36,069 nt of DNA from Psychrobacter fozii (lineage in GTDB: Bacteria > Pseudomonadota > Gammaproteobacteria > Pseudomonadales > Moraxellaceae): contig NZ_QJSU01000014.1 of NCBI RefSeq assembly GCF_003217155.1, positions 1 to 36,069 of the forward strand, written 5' to 3'. Under the pieces are notes generated by a model, which saw nothing but the letters and a program-made list of their open reading frames with translations, had not been told where the DNA came from and searched no databases. Shown piece by piece: positions 1-8,657 of the stretch; positions within the stretch are counted from its first letter, which is position 1; every line of letters starts with the position of its first letter. The position numbers and the translations under genes were made by a program.

Positions 1-3000
1 ACCGCTGATGCCAATGGCGACTATAGCGTGACCCTTGATACGCCACTGACCAATGGCGAAGTCATCAATGCCATGGCCACCGATGCCGCTGATAACGTCT
101 CAGTAGAATCGGATCCTGCGAGTGCCCCTGACAGCACGGTACCAACGGCGCCGATTATCGCCCCTGATGTTACCGACAACGTCGCCAATGATGGCAGTGG
201 TGATGCACTTGACCCTGCAGAAACTGTCGCCAATAACGGTGTTACTAACGACAACACACCAAGTGTGACCGTACCTGCTGATCAGGTGGCTAATGGCACT
301 CCGCAATTGGTTATTGATGGAAACGTCGTACCTTCCACCTCTACACCTAATGGCGATGGTAGTGTGACCTTAACGCCAACCACGCCACTGACTGATGGTG
401 AGCATGACCTAAGTTACCATCTCACAGACGATGCCGGTAACGTGAGTGATGATGCGCCTGCTGTTAGCGTGACGGTTGATACCACCGTCATCATCGCTCA
501 AGATGACTCCAATGATATCGATTTAGGTAAATTACAAGTAACCACTTATCCTTCAGTAAATAACGATAGCGTCACCGTACTTGGTGTCGCCGAAAGCGAT
601 AGCGGTACAGATGGTACGCTTGACTTTACGGTAAGTGAAGGCGCTAATGGCACGGTCAGTATTGAAGTTAGTCAGACAGCGCTAGTCGCAGTAGCGGATG
701 CGGTCAATATCGAAGTCTACAATAGTAATGGCGACCGTGTTTATGTCGGTACGACTGGTGGTGACCCATTGGTGGGTGATGTAATAGGTCTAGAATTATT
801 GGGATTGACGGGCAATGACACATTAACAGCAGTCGTATCTGGTTTAGAGCCAGGAGATTACACTGTGGTGGTGCGCAAAAGTGAGAGCGCATTAGCCACT
901 TTAGTACAAGATGTGGAGTTGGCAGAGTTGGGTGACTCAGGCATCATTTTAGGTCCAGATAACCAAGAGGCTGTCTTAAATGCAGTGGAAACCTCACTCA
1001 ATACTGATTATCCTATCTTGCAATTGGGTACTACTGTTAAAGGCATCCTCACAGTTGCATTGGGTGAAACAAATGAACTGGGTGTCGATGACTTGATTGA
1101 TGTACTCCAACAAAATGCACTAGTAGGTGGTCTACTTGCAGGTTTGCTTGACCCGGTATTGGATGCGGTTGCAGAAGCATTGCTCAGCAATACCTTAACG
1201 CTGCTTGAAACCACCGATGTCACCGCCACACTAACGGAATATGATTTTGACTCAAGTACGGCCATCACAGGTAACGTGATTGACCCTGACGGGTTGGTAA
1301 CAGGTGAGTTGGGTGAAGATACGGTTACGGCCAACACTAAGCTGACGGACATAAGCAGTGATAATACGATGTCAGAATCAACATCTCAGCTTGTCGACGG
1401 TGTCAATGTATTTACCATACAGGGTCAATACGGTGTACTAGTGATTGATGAAAATGGTGATTATACTTACACGGCCAATGGTGATTATGCTTCGTCAGGT
1501 GAAACAGAGGTGTTTGAATACACCATCTCTAACGGTACAGCAGGTAACAGCGATACCGCAAAACTGGTGATCAATCTCAGCTCTACGGCACCTGCTGCGC
1601 CAATCGCAGCGGCAACTATCACAGACAATGTAGCCAATGACGGCAGCGGTGGTGTACTAACACCTTCAGAAGTCATTGCAGATGATGGCACCACAAATGA
1701 CAATACACCAAGCCTTGAGGTTGCTGCTGGTGTGCTTAGTGACAGTGAAACACTACAGTTAGTGGTAAATGGTATCGTAGTTGATGCAGTGATCACTGAA
1801 AACACTGATGGCAGCTATACTTTAACGCCGCAAACGCCTTTAGATGATGCTAAGTATGAGCTAAGCTACAACATCAAAGATGCTGTGGACAATGTGAGCG
1901 GTAACGCACCTGCTGTGACAGTCACAGTAGATACAACCTCACCAGCAGCTGTAGACAATGAATCCACGCTAAATGTGAATGTCACGCCCACCATCACCAC
2001 GCAAGAAACACAAACACAACCTGTAGGAGGGCTGTTAAATCTTGGCGTGCTTTCGGATACGATAGCTGTGAGTGTGCTAGGTAGCAACAGTGGGCTCACT
2101 TTTGTAGTGCCCAATAACTCTACTGAGCAAGTGACCGTAGATGGCACTGGTTCAGCTTTCCTAGACTTGTCATTGTTAGGCGATACCAATTTTGACCTTG
2201 TAGTGTATAGAGTTGAAGAAGGTAGCACCGATGCTGTATTAGTATACGAAGAAGTAAACTGGTTGGTTAGCTCAGGAGGTGTTTTGGGAGCTTCGTGGAG
2301 TGCGAATGAGCTGGTATTACCAGAGTTTGAAGGTGGCGGTACTTATTACGTGACACTAGGAAATGCTAGCGGGCTGTTAAATGTTAGCTTATTAGGTAGC
2401 TTATCCATCAGTACAGTGTCCGATGTGGTTACCAATTACAGCCCAGATGAAGGTGTCGATGGAACGGTAGCGGGTAACGTTATCACTGACTTAGGCGCTG
2501 ATGGTACTGATACGGCAGCTACTGGTACCGTAGTATCAGCAGTCGATGGCTTAGCAGTGATTGACGGCACAGAAATAGTAGGTAACTATGGCATGTTGAC
2601 CATTAATTCGGATGGTAGTTACAACTATGCGGCTAATTCTACGTTTACAGGTACTTATGGTGATGTAGATGTTTTTGAGTATACGATTACTGCACCAAAT
2701 GGTGAGTCATCTTCTGCAAATCTAGAAATTACGATCGACTATGATTCTGAGAGTGGGGCAGCTGCAGGTCGTGTAAGTGCCAGTAGCTTCACACTTGCTG
2801 ATGATGCAGCTTCTATCGATATTCCTGACACCTCATTGACTGTCTCAAGCGAAGGGCTTGATGTTCTAAGCTTTGAAAGCGAAGATCAAACCATCAGCTT
2901 ATCTGATATCTTTGAAGTTGATGTGATAGATATAAGTGGCATTGGTGCCAATACGTTAACCGTACAAGCGGCAGATATTGCGAATTCAGGAACCTCAGAT

Positions 3001-3216
3001 GCGATCTATGTTAGAGGCGATAGCGATGATACCGTAGATTTAGGTAATATTGGTGCTGATCTCAGTGATACAGATGGATCTGGTAATCCTTCGAATTGGA
3101 TCGATACAGGAACCGATGTTACAGATGCTGATGGGCAACAATATAATGTGTGGGCGCTGAGCACTGACTTGGCTACACAGGTCAATATTGATGTTGATAT
3201 CACCAATGTTATTTAA
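1..3216 (+). CDS. Bap/LapF-type giant surface adhesin, C-terminal part (5' truncated by window)
   Basis: The reading frame is open from base 1, so the start lies upstream; 1071 codons are visible. The protein is acidic, rich in D, T, V, N and G, has no cysteine-rich or membrane segment, and is built of beta-sandwich repeats. Two Ig-like modules at about residues 57-162 and 540-646 both begin with TDNVANDGSG and end with VTVDTT. Each is followed by a long adhesin-specific beta region and then a VCBS-like module (GDYTYTANGDY near residue 485; GSYNYAANSTF near 870). The last 150 residues (IDISGIGANTLTV ... VDITNVI) resemble the conserved C-terminus of Bap-like adhesins, which usually carries the type I secretion signal. 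Expected role: a secreted, cell-surface protein for biofilm or attachment. No HlyB/HlyD/TolC genes follow. The family is clear; the ligand is unknown. Confidence 0.9.
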   Translation, partial: TADANGDYSVTLDTPLTNGEVINAMATDAADNVSVESDPASAPDSTVPTAPIIAPDVTDNVANDGSGDALDPAETVANNGVTNDNTPSVTVPADQVANGTPQLVIDGNVVPSTSTPNGDGSVTLTPTTPLTDGEHDLSYHLTDDAGNVSDDAPAVSVTVDTTVIIAQDDSNDIDLGKLQVTTYPSVNNDSVTVLGVAESDSGTDGTLDFTVSEGANGTVSIEVSQTALVAVADAVNIEVYNSNGDRVYVGTTGGDPLVGDVIGLELLGLTGNDTLTAVVSGLEPGDYTVVVRKSESALATLVQDVELAELGDSGIILGPDNQEAVLNAVETSLNTDYPILQLGTTVKGILTVALGETNELGVDDLIDVLQQNALVGGLLAGLLDPVLDAVAEALLSNTLTLLETTDVTATLTEYDFDSSTAITGNVIDPDGLVTGELGEDTVTANTKLTDISSDNTMSESTSQLVDGVNVFTIQGQYGVLVIDENGDYTYTANGDYASSGETEVFEYTISNGTAGNSDTAKLVINLSSTAPAAPIAAATITDNVANDGSGGVLTPSEVIADDGTTNDNTPSLEVAAGVLSDSETLQLVVNGIVVDAVITENTDGSYTLTPQTPLDDAKYELSYNIKDAVDNVSGNAPAVTVTVDTTSPAAVDNESTLNVNVTPTITTQETQTQPVGGLLNLGVLSDTIAVSVLGSNSGLTFVVPNNSTEQVTVDGTGSAFLDLSLLGDTNFDLVVYRVEEGSTDAVLVYEEVNWLVSSGGVLGASWSANELVLPEFEGGGTYYVTLGNASGLLNVSLLGSLSISTVSDVVTNYSPDEGVDGTVAGNVITDLGADGTDTAATGTVVSAVDGLAVIDGTEIVGNYGMLTINSDGSYNYAANSTFTGTYGDVDVFEYTITAPNGESSSANLEITIDYDSESGAAAGRVSASSFTLADDAASIDIPDTSLTVSSEGLDVLSFESEDQTISLSDIFEVDVIDISGIGANTLTVQAADIANSGTSDAIYVRGDSDDTVDLGNIGADLSDTDGSGNPSNWIDTGTDVTDADGQQYNVWALSTDLATQVNIDVDITNVI

Positions 3217-3287
3217 TTGATATCAGGTGTCTGAGTTATTTAAGCCATATCAGTTATTTAGTATCGGCTAATCGTAATGTAAACGTT

Positions 3288-3316
3288 AAAACGCTCCCAA
3301 ACTGGGGGCGTTTTTT
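3288..3316 (+). terminator. Intrinsic terminator after the adhesin gene
   Basis: An 11-bp stem (3288-3298 with 3304-3314, one G-U pair) encloses a 5-nt loop and runs into six T. It sits 72 bp after the adhesin stop codon and isolates the adhesin from the next gene. Confidence 0.9.
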
Positions 3317-3420
3317 ACAGGGTATACATAACCGTATTGAGCTATAGTTAATAAGCCTTAAGGGCAGATAGGATAGTGCCCAAAATACTAAAAACAGTGA
3401 ATAATAAAGGACAATAAAAA

Positions 3421-6400
3421 ATGAGCGAAACCACCAGTATGAATGGCCTAATGACTCACTTAAAAAATAACTTACCAGCCATCTATGAACACTGGGTACA
3501 AACACATATTACCCAAGTAAATACTGAAAATAGTACTGGGAATTTTCAAGATGCTGCAGTAGATACGCTGCCTACTACCTTCATCTTGTCAGTCTCTGAT
3601 GGCCATAAAAAAGCCAAAGTAGTCACTTTTATTATTAATGATTTATTGAAACTAAAGGAAGCAGATAACACTAGTAACTTCTCTAATTTTGAAAAAATAT
3701 TGCCAGTGATAATGGCAAAAGTAGATACGTTATCAGAAAAATTTGATGCTCCTATCGCTTGGTTAAGGCTTGAGTGGCTCAATCAAGTCTCACTCACTAC
3801 TTGGTCAAATTTTCAGCAAAGTCTAAAGGGCTTTAAACGCAATTATTACCGCTCAGGCATTGCATTTGAAGGTGTGCGAGAGCCATGGTTATTGCTCACC
3901 GAAATGGAGTTGAATGCTAATGCCTGTCTTTATATGGGTAACACGGTTTCTCATGCAGGGGTTAATGATAATAACCTGAATGTGTATCTAAAAGCGCGCC
4001 ATGGCAGTAGCCAAATTCCAGATTTTAGCGATGACTTGCCCATTATTAGTTTTAATACGGCGGGTGTGTTTATTGATGAGCACACAGGTGAGTGTCATAC
4101 CCTTGATACACAGCCACGCTTTAAGGGTCACCGCAAGTTGTTGCCACTATCGGCAAATACGACTCAGCCTATCATTGAGATGTCTACAAATTACTTAGCC
4201 AGACAGGTGCAGCCTTCTGGCCAGTATGTGTATGGGTACTTTCCTTGTTTTGGCCGCACGATAGATACTTATAATAGCCTGCGTCATGCCAGTAGCACCT
4301 ATGCACTGATAGAAGGCTATGAAGCTTGTCATAGTTTTGACGCCTATCGTAACGATGAGGCTAAGCTTGCTTTGGCTAATATGAAAGTTAGTATTGATAA
4401 TGCCATGAGCTATTTGATTGATGAGCTTATTCAGAACTATGATGACAAAACGTATGTGATTGATACTGGCGGAGAGATTAAGTTAGGCGCAAATGCTGTT
4501 GCGATCTTAGCAATCGTTAAATATCTGCAAGTGTTTAGAGACACACCAAAAGCAGATGATTATCATGCGTTGGCAGAGCAATTAGCGCTAGGCATCATCG
4601 CGATGCAACAAGACGATGGCAGCTTTGTGCATGTCCTACATAGCAAAGACTTAACGCTAAAAGCGAAAAACCGCATCATTTATTATGATGGGGAGGCGGC
4701 ATTTGCAATGATGCGTTTGTATGGTTTGACCAAAGATACGCGTTGGCTTGACTGTGTCACTTGTGCTTTTGACTATTCTATTAAAGCCAAACATGATCAA
4801 GCGCACGATCATTGGTTATCTTATTGCTCAAACGAGCTGATCATTTATAAGCCTGAAAAAAAGTATTTTCAGTTTGCGGTCAATAACATTGCAGGCTATA
4901 CCGATTTTATCAAAAACCGTATCACTACTTTTCCGACATTGCTTGAGCTATCCATGGTATTTCATAAAATGCTATTAAAACTAGATGAACATCCGGAGTT
5001 TCATGATGTGTTAGCAGGTTTTGATGTTCAAGGGTTTTATCAGGCATTGCATGCACGTGCTAATCATCTTATAAATGGTTTTTTCTTTCCAGAAATGGCC
5101 ATGTTTTACAAATCCCCGCAAGCTATTTTGCATGGATTTTTTATCCGCCATCACTCGTTCAGAGTGCGAATTGATGATGTAGAGCATTATTTATCAGGGC
5201 TTATTGGTTACTTTGATTTTTTAAAAACGGCCAATTATCCAAAGCTCGCTGCAAAGAAGTATCAGTCAAATTATGATGTAATCCATGCACATAACGAAGA
5301 CAAAAATCAGCCAGTAGAATCAGATAGTCAGGCTTTGAAACAATCTGTGTTAACAGCCAATTCGCTGGTCCTTGCCACTAAGGGGAGGTGGCTAGTCACA
5401 CCGCCAGTAGATTGGTCTGCGACAGGATTATGCATTTGGCAACCCAGTTTTGAGTCAGGTCAGTTAATCGTGGCTCGAAGAAAAAATATGGCGGTAGGCT
5501 ATTTGTCTGAAAAGTCGCTTGAGTCTTTAGTGAAAAAAGGCGCTTCTGCCATTATCACTGATGATGCCATAGCATACAAAAACTCAAGTATTCCTGTGCT
5601 GTACGTGCGTGATATACGTCAAGCGACTATTGCGATTGGACGATATGCTCGTCAAGTCTTTGATGGTCAGGTTATCGGTATTACCGGTAGCGCCGGAAAA
5701 ACGACAACGGTGCATATGTTGGCACATGTACTGAATGGTTTCGGCGGTGCGAGTTACACTCAATCTAGTGCAAATCTACCAGTAGGTATTGCATGGAATT
5801 TAGCTTCTATGCCTCATTCTATAAACTATTGGGTACTAGAGATGGCGATTGGCTCTATGTCTGCCAATACCAATTTAGTCCGCCCTGATATAGCACTCAT
5901 TACCAATATTGCTCCAGCACATCTTGAGTATCATCATAATATTGAGACTATTGCTCTCAAAAAATCACGTATTTTTGAAGGTATGGCACCAGGTTCTCTC
6001 GCCATTGTTTGCCGAGATATCGAGCAGTATGATTTGATTGAGCGTTTGGCAACCACGTGGGGTATTCATGTCGTCAGCTATGGTGAACATGATGATGCAA
6101 CAATTAAGCTACTTAGTTATAATCAAAAAGAGGCACAAGCACAGATAGCAGTTGATGGTCAGACTTATCTGCTGAATTTACAGGCCCGTGGTCAGCACAT
6201 GGTGCTAAATGCGATGGCTATATTGGCCGTGGTCAACCATAATAACTTACCTATCCGTGAAGCCATTACTCGATTAGAGAGTTTTAAAGCCGTGGCTGGG
6301 CGAGGGCAAGTACTTGAAACGACCTATAAAAACCGACCAATCACACTTTACGATGAAGCTTACAATGCTAACCCATTATCCATGCAGGCAGCACTCGAAA

Positions 6401-7545
6401 CCTTTGAACAGTTACAGGAACCTACCCATCAAAAATTATTAATTTTGGGTGATATGTTAGAGCTAGGGGGTGACAGTAGTAATTACCATTTACAGTTGGC
6501 TCCTATCATTGAGAGGATGAATTTCAGAGCTTTGATTTTAGTCGGGAGTCAAAGCAAAGTATTGGTTGATAAGCTTAAAAGTCTAGACATAACACTTTAT
6601 CACTTTGAAGACGTACAAGCCTTAAGCTCGAAATTACATGAGTTTCTTAAAGATCATGACCATGTTTTTATTAAAGCCTCTAATGGCATTGGGCTCAATA
6701 AGCTATTCATAGAGGGTAAAAACCCTATTGTTTATCAGCAAGAGTTAGCAGTAGTTGAGACAAAAGATACTACTATTATGAAGGATTTTAATACAGACGC
6801 CGCCATACTGTTTGAGAGTTTTAAACTAAACGATAATGAGATAACCGCTCAGCGTCTTATCATAGAAAACAAGTCAGCAATACCGAAAATGATGGCATCG
6901 TTGGCTAAATTAATGACGGTTATGTTGGTCTGGGATAAAGTGATGCAGGATAAAATCGATCCTGTCACGACTACGGTAGAGATGCCGATTAGTTTATTAA
7001 AGGGTAGTAGTGAGTACTATCAGTTTTACCAAAAAGACGAACAAATACCGTTAATAATACTTATTGAGTCTGCTTTAATCGCTAGCTCTAATGAAGCAGC
7101 ATTTGCTTTAGCCTGTTGGCACTCTGGTACTGAACCGACTTTCGTCACTCAAATGGTTCGTCAGTCATACTTTCTTGGTTTAAGAGGCAGTCATTGGACC
7201 AGTTGTTCAGGTCTTGAGAAAAGTGCTTATACAACGGCTCAAGACATGAGTAAGCTTGCCAAAGTGTTTATCAGCCAGTATGGGGCGATAGCTTCTTTTT
7301 GTTCGTTGAAATATTTTGAATTTAATGGAAAAAGAGTTTTTAATACCAATAAGCTTATGCGTTCTTACCCCAATATTCCAGGATTAAAAACAGGTAACTT
7401 AGTCGGTATAGGCTCTAACTTAATCAACTATTGGATGGATGATGATGTGTATTATCTAAGTATTGTGCTAGAGACTGAGAGTCGAGAGGTATGCTATGAG
7501 CTGTCTGAGAAAATCATGAATCAATGTGTGCAATCTACGTTATAA
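3421..7545 (+). CDS. Fusion protein: unknown N-terminal region + MurF-like ligase + serine DD-peptidase-like domain
   Basis: A 1374-residue protein with an AAAGGA ribosome binding site before the ATG. Residues 1 to about 630 are not recognised with certainty; the helical middle part (about 270-610, with YGYFPCFGRTID) suggests an alpha/alpha-barrel like those of six-hairpin enzymes. Residues about 640-1100 are MurF-like: P-loop GSAGKTT at 756-762, YNANP at 981-985, and LILGDMLELG. MurF ligases join a carboxylate to an amine using ATP. Residues about 1120-1374 carry penicillin-binding-protein motifs in order: SLAK (S1160, K1163), SSN (1222-1224) and KTG (1323-1325), as in S11 D-Ala-D-Ala carboxypeptidases. 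No signal peptide or membrane segment is seen, so the peptidase-like part would be cytosolic, which is odd. A role in making or trimming an amide-linked surface polymer is a guess. It is not the housekeeping murF, which is about 450 residues. Confidence 0.8.
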   Translation: MSETTSMNGLMTHLKNNLPAIYEHWVQTHITQVNTENSTGNFQDAAVDTLPTTFILSVSDGHKKAKVVTFIINDLLKLKEADNTSNFSNFEKILPVIMAKVDTLSEKFDAPIAWLRLEWLNQVSLTTWSNFQQSLKGFKRNYYRSGIAFEGVREPWLLLTEMELNANACLYMGNTVSHAGVNDNNLNVYLKARHGSSQIPDFSDDLPIISFNTAGVFIDEHTGECHTLDTQPRFKGHRKLLPLSANTTQPIIEMSTNYLARQVQPSGQYVYGYFPCFGRTIDTYNSLRHASSTYALIEGYEACHSFDAYRNDEAKLALANMKVSIDNAMSYLIDELIQNYDDKTYVIDTGGEIKLGANAVAILAIVKYLQVFRDTPKADDYHALAEQLALGIIAMQQDDGSFVHVLHSKDLTLKAKNRIIYYDGEAAFAMMRLYGLTKDTRWLDCVTCAFDYSIKAKHDQAHDHWLSYCSNELIIYKPEKKYFQFAVNNIAGYTDFIKNRITTFPTLLELSMVFHKMLLKLDEHPEFHDVLAGFDVQGFYQALHARANHLINGFFFPEMAMFYKSPQAILHGFFIRHHSFRVRIDDVEHYLSGLIGYFDFLKTANYPKLAAKKYQSNYDVIHAHNEDKNQPVESDSQALKQSVLTANSLVLATKGRWLVTPPVDWSATGLCIWQPSFESGQLIVARRKNMAVGYLSEKSLESLVKKGASAIITDDAIAYKNSSIPVLYVRDIRQATIAIGRYARQVFDGQVIGITGSAGKTTTVHMLAHVLNGFGGASYTQSSANLPVGIAWNLASMPHSINYWVLEMAIGSMSANTNLVRPDIALITNIAPAHLEYHHNIETIALKKSRIFEGMAPGSLAIVCRDIEQYDLIERLATTWGIHVVSYGEHDDATIKLLSYNQKEAQAQIAVDGQTYLLNLQARGQHMVLNAMAILAVVNHNNLPIREAITRLESFKAVAGRGQVLETTYKNRPITLYDEAYNANPLSMQAALETFEQLQEPTHQKLLILGDMLELGGDSSNYHLQLAPIIERMNFRALILVGSQSKVLVDKLKSLDITLYHFEDVQALSSKLHEFLKDHDHVFIKASNGIGLNKLFIEGKNPIVYQQELAVVETKDTTIMKDFNTDAAILFESFKLNDNEITAQRLIIENKSAIPKMMASLAKLMTVMLVWDKVMQDKIDPVTTTVEMPISLLKGSSEYYQFYQKDEQIPLIILIESALIASSNEAAFALACWHSGTEPTFVTQMVRQSYFLGLRGSHWTSCSGLEKSAYTTAQDMSKLAKVFISQYGAIASFCSLKYFEFNGKRVFNTNKLMRSYPNIPGLKTGNLVGIGSNLINYWMDDDVYYLSIVLETESREVCYELSEKIMNQCVQSTL

Positions 7546-7620
7546 AAGCTAAATTAATAAAGGTTAATTCATAAACTTGTTATGGTTTCTCTAGCATAAT
7601 ATTTCACCTTGTACTCGAGA

Positions 7621-7650
7621 AAGTGTCTCCCAGATACTTCCTCTTTTTCC
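7621..7650. terminator. Possible weak terminator between convergent genes
   Basis: An 8-bp stem (7621-7628 with 7632-7639, one G-U pair) has a 3-nt loop and a T-rich stretch a few bases downstream on the plus strand. It lies between the convergent ligase fusion and the IclR gene. The tight loop and displaced T run make it uncertain. Confidence 0.35.
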
Positions 7651-7704
7651 TATTTATTATGCCTATCAGTGTCAATAGGATATCAAGCTCACTTGTTCAT
7701 AAGC

Positions 7705-8475
7705 TTATTTATAATCCTGATTAAAAGTCACTGCTAGCTCCAAAGCGGCCTCACGCATCAGAGGTACGTACTCTAGTAATTCTTCCAAAGTTTTTCTTAC
7801 TGTCGGGCCGTGGGTAAATACTGTCGCAAACGCTTTATTTTCATCATTAGGAATGAGTACGGCACAGGCGACCATGCCTGGAATAAACTCTTCATTATCT
7901 ATGCCTATTCTAGTATCTCGAGTCTCAGCAATGGTCTGCATCAAACGTTTTTTATTCGTCTGAGTATTGGTGGTTAATGCATGTATAGAAATTTTATCGA
8001 TGATACGTTCGCATTTTGCATTGGATAGCTGTGATAGGAATAATTTACCACTAGCACTTGCCCAAATGGGCACATGAGTTCCAACTGGTAGGTATATTTG
8101 AAGTGGCCAATCAGACAAAACCCTGTCGATATAGACAACATCTAGGTCTTGCATAATGGCAATACCGACAGTTTCCCCTATTTGTGATGATAGTTGCTGC
8201 AATATCGCAAGTCTTTCAATCTTGAAATGATTGTTCTGCAATAAATCCATCGCTAGCTTGTAGGTTCTTTTTCCAGACGTTACCTTTCCGGGTAAGTCGA
8301 GTTGTACGAACCCAATATTTTGTAGTTGATCTAATAATCTATACATACTAGGTATAGGCACATCCAATGTGTCCGCTAAGTCGCTCACACTCATCGGTCT
8401 TTGCGATCTTGCTAGAATTTCTACAATTTGCAAAACCCGCTCAACACTAGAGCCCTTCTTTTTAGTATTAACCAT
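7705..8475 (-). CDS. IclR-family transcriptional regulator
   Basis: A 256-residue protein of normal length for IclR. The N-terminal winged helix-turn-helix spans about residues 13-65 (RVLQIVEILARSQRP, then a recognition helix IPSMYRLLDQL). The C-terminal effector domain has the usual GETVGIAIM, VYIDRVLS and PIWASASGKLFLS blocks. It is transcribed away from the GntP permease gene, and the shared intergenic region holds matching inverted repeats. It probably controls the permease-dehydrogenase operon in response to an organic acid; the effector is unknown. Confidence 0.9.
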   Translation of the reverse strand: MVNTKKKGSSVERVLQIVEILARSQRPMSVSDLADTLDVPIPSMYRLLDQLQNIGFVQLDLPGKVTSGKRTYKLAMDLLQNNHFKIERLAILQQLSSQIGETVGIAIMQDLDVVYIDRVLSDWPLQIYLPVGTHVPIWASASGKLFLSQLSNAKCERIIDKISIHALTTNTQTNKKRLMQTIAETRDTRIGIDNEEFIPGMVACAVLIPNDENKAFATVFTHGPTVRKTLEELLEYVPLMREAALELAVTFNQDYK

Positions 8476-8524
8476 GGCTTTGTAGCCTCCTAACCAGATG
8501 ACATTAAATCTCTCTAGGCATTAT

Positions 8525-8545
8525 AACGATAATATTTGTCCGTTT
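8525..8545. promoter_or_regulatory. Imperfect copy of the candidate IclR operator
   Basis: AACGATA at 8525-8531 is followed by an AT-rich spacer and GTCCGTT (8538-8544), an imperfect inverted match. It repeats the left arm of the perfect palindrome 60 bp downstream, which suggests a second regulator site close to the IclR start. Confidence 0.4.
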
Positions 8546-8550
8546 GAGGC

Positions 8551-8579
8551 TTGTTATTATAAAAATATTCTGTTATTTT
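8551..8579 (+). promoter_or_regulatory. Possible sigma-70 promoter for the GntP operon
   Basis: TTGTTA (8551-8556), a 17-bp spacer and TATTTT (8574-8579) give a plausible promoter. The perfect palindrome at 8585-8605 lies just downstream of the -10, where a bound regulator would block transcription. The -10 match is only moderate. Confidence 0.3.
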
Positions 8580-8584
8580 CTTAA

Positions 8585-8605
8585 AACGATAAATATTCTA
8601 TCGTT
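8585..8605. promoter_or_regulatory. Candidate IclR operator palindrome
   Basis: AACGATA (8585-8591) and TATCGTT (8599-8605) form a perfect 7-bp inverted repeat with a 7-bp AT-rich spacer. It lies between the divergent IclR and permease genes. IclR-family proteins bind short palindromes in such positions. The assignment to this regulator is inferred. Confidence 0.5.
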
Positions 8606-8657
8606 ATGTAATTTTTTAACAAATGGATTTGATGTAGTTATCGCACAAGGAGTGCAC

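Noticed and set aside
3254..3505. 83-codon minus-strand frame between the adhesin and the ligase fusion
   Set aside because: It crosses the adhesin terminator and overlaps the start of the fusion gene; its composition looks like read-through of AT-rich non-coding DNA.
8544..8657. N-terminal extension of the GntP permease from an ATG at 8544
   Set aside because: No ribosome binding site, it runs over operator-like palindromes and a possible promoter, and the family N-terminus begins at the ATG at 8658, which has AAGGAG.
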